Shown piece by piece: positions 5,121-6,013 of a stretch of 6,013 nt of DNA. A program made the position numbers and the translations under genes. Below the pieces are notes generated by a model. It saw only the letters and a program-made list of their open reading frames with translations. It did not search any database and was not told where the DNA came from. How positions within the stretch are numbered: position 1 is the first letter of the stretch; each line of letters starts with the position of its first letter. Origin of the DNA: Fidelibacterota bacterium UBA1134. Its GTDB lineage: Bacteria; Fidelibacterota; Marinisomatia; Marinisomatales; S15-B10. Where the stretch lies: positions 1-6,013 of the forward strand of contig DCAL01000111.1 of assembly GCA_002311975.1 (NCBI GenBank), in the 5' to 3' direction.

Positions 5121-5570
5121 TTACAAGTCCAGCGGCTTGATGGGCGACAGCACGGCGGCGGGGTCATCTTCCCAGTCCAGATCAGGATCGTCTACGTAAA
5201 GCTCAATCTCATTGCCGTCAGGGTCGTGAAGATAAAGACTCTTGCTGACGGTGTGGTCACTCATCCCTTTCACTTGAACACCAGCCGAGTGTAATTCATG
5301 GTATGCTTCTTTCAGTTCATCAAGAGAGTCCCCGATTTTGAAACCAGCGTGGTAAAAGCCGCGGCGGGGACCCGGCTGGGGACCGGGCGCATCGCCAACT
5401 TCGATCAACAGCAATTCGTGGTGCGTTCGTCCGGAGGTTAGGGCGGCGGCCTTGAAGGGAAGCCCTCCTCCCTCAATTCGCTTCAGGCCGAGAAGCTTCT
5501 CGTAAAACTCAAGAGACTCCTTCAAGTCACGGACATAAAATACAATGTGTCCCAGGTAGTGTGTATGCAT
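5121..5570 (-). CDS. VOC-superfamily protein (glyoxalase/extradiol dioxygenase-like)
   Basis: This 149-residue protein has two beta-alpha-beta-beta-beta modules (about 4-58 and 71-127), the vicinal oxygen chelate fold. Visible candidate metal ligands are His8 in LGHIVFYVRDL, His74 in GFYHAGFKIG and Glu123 in HDPDGNEIELYVD. This is the two-His, one-Glu pattern of extradiol dioxygenase-type members. His51 (HHELLLIEVG) is another nearby candidate. The YLHDPDGNEIEL motif is typical of catechol-2,3-dioxygenase-like and related detoxification proteins, but the substrate cannot be told. The acidic tail (residues 127-139, DDPDLDWEDDPAA) is typical of some subfamilies. AGGAG lies five bases upstream of the ATG. 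The gene converges on the MerB-like gene with only six bases between stop codons. Confidence 0.9.
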   Translation of the reverse strand: MHTHYLGHIVFYVRDLKESLEFYEKLLGLKRIEGGGLPFKAAALTSGRTHHELLLIEVGDAPGPQPGPRRGFYHAGFKIGDSLDELKEAYHELHSAGVQVKGMSDHTVSKSLYLHDPDGNEIELYVDDPDLDWEDDPAAVLSPIKPLDL

Positions 5571-5575
5571 TTGAG

Positions 5576-5580
5576 CTCCT
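5576..5580 (-). promoter_or_regulatory. Ribosome binding site of the VOC gene
   Basis: AGGAG on the minus strand is five bases before the ATG at 5570 and supports that start. Confidence 0.7.
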
Positions 5581-5642
5581 ATATCGCGTTGAGATGTTGC
5601 GAACTGTTCGAGCTCTCATTGGGGATTTCCGAACTGATAACT

Positions 5643-5792
5643 GTCATCGCGAAGACGCCTCGCTCGGCGGAACGACTGTGACGATCCCATGCTTCTCGGT
5701 CCCACTTCGCTGACGAGATTGCCACGTCGCTTCCTGCCCGCCTTCTCCGCCAACCATCGGATCGGGAGCAGGCGGGCACTCCTCGCAATGAC
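5643..5792. repeat. Degenerate dispersed intergenic repeat of the GTCATTGCGAG type
   Basis: The region begins GTCATCGCGAAGA (5643-5655) and ends TCCTCGCAATGAC (5780-5792). These are inverted copies matching at 11 of 13 positions. Inside is GAGATTGCCACGTCGCTTCC (5715-5734), which together with CTCGCAATGAC is the familiar pattern of short non-coding repeats scattered in many bacterial genomes. A perfect 8-bp stem, TGCCCGCC (5735-5742) with GGCGGGCA (5771-5778), lies near the right end. Several short open frames cross it on both strands, but none looks like a gene. It sits between the VOC and pirin genes. Confidence 0.7.
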
Positions 5793-5833
5793 CACCATGG
5801 GAAACTGGACTTATCCCCAAGTTTGCAAAAGAG

Positions 5834-6013
5834 TCAAACTGGCTTATCAAACACCCCGTTCTGGTAGTCTTCAAACGCCTGAAGCACTTCCCCCCTCGTA
5901 TTCATGACGAACGGGCCGCCGCGGGCGATGGGCTCGTTCATTGGTTCGCCAGCTATTAAGAGTGTTCTGCCGCCACCGGAGGCGCCCGCCAGCCTGACCT
6001 CCCCTTCCGTACC
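5834..6013 (-). CDS. Pirin-family protein, C-terminal part
   Basis: Only the last 59 codons and the TGA stop (5834-5836) are in the window; the gene continues past the right edge. The reading frame gives LLIAGEPMNEPIARGGPFVM, then NTRGEVLQAFEDYQNGVFDK. This matches the C-terminal cupin of pirins, where the GEP..EPIAR.GPFVMNT and AFEDYQ.G.F segments are highly conserved. Pirins are bicupin proteins with a metal site in the N-terminal cupin, which is not visible here. Some have quercetinase activity and others act as regulators. The orientation matches the VOC gene, but the repeat element separates them by 263 bases. Confidence 0.92.
   Translation of the reverse strand, partial: GTEGEVRLAGASGGGRTLLIAGEPMNEPIARGGPFVMNTRGEVLQAFEDYQNGVFDKPV

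Noticed and set aside
5579..5907. Several short frames on both strands between VOC and pirin
   Set aside because: They lie in the dispersed repeat, overlap one another, and have Arg/Ser-rich chance composition.

Overview
The window looks like a chromosomal piece of an uncultured bacterium. GC content is moderate (somewhat above half in the genes, lower in the insertion sequence). A lipoprotein-type signal is present. Archease, RidA, VOC and pirin genes end in TGA or TAA, which implies the standard genetic code. Nothing fixes the phylum. An FCB-type or similar uncultured lineage would fit the dispersed repeat and gene mix, but that is a guess.

Layout. Positions 1 to about 1070 hold the orfA side of an IS3-family insertion sequence on the minus strand. 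Its orfA (658-960) is intact, but its orfB is broken by an 8-bp tandem duplication at 619-634 and by a second frame break near 232. The left end lies outside the window. After a roughly 235-base leader with a strong hairpin come archease (1306-1725) and the RNA ligase RtcB (1899-3338), a known functional pair for RNA repair or ligation. Here they are separated by 173 bases that contain an imperfect 27-base direct repeat. A tightly packed plus-strand set follows: a lipoprotein-type RidA homologue (3434-3889), an unrecognised five-helix membrane protein (3897-4439) and a MerB/alkylmercury lyase-family protein (4440-5114). On the minus strand lie a VOC-fold (glyoxalase/extradiol dioxygenase-like) protein (5121-5570), a degenerate dispersed repeat (5643-5792) and the C-terminal end of a pirin-family protein (5834-6013).

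The main result is the MerB-like gene. A naive reading stops at TGA 4887-4889 after 149 residues. The same frame then continues for 74 more codons with unmistakable family sequence up to TGA 5112-5114. The internal TGA sits exactly where the family has its second catalytic cysteine (Cys159 of the plasmid R831b enzyme). Nineteen bases after it is a perfect 7-bp stem capped by GGTC (4902-4919), which is the form and spacing of a bacterial SECIS element. The gene is therefore best read as a 224-residue selenoprotein, with selenocysteine at position 150 and the usual partners Cys89 and Asp92 present. Whether the substrate is an organomercurial is unknown.

How the genes fit together. Archease activates RtcB by promoting its guanylylation. 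RidA-like, membrane and MerB-like genes are spaced 7 and 0 bases apart and probably share a transcript, but no joint pathway can be read from the sequence. Selenocysteine insertion would require selA, selB, selC and selD elsewhere in the genome.
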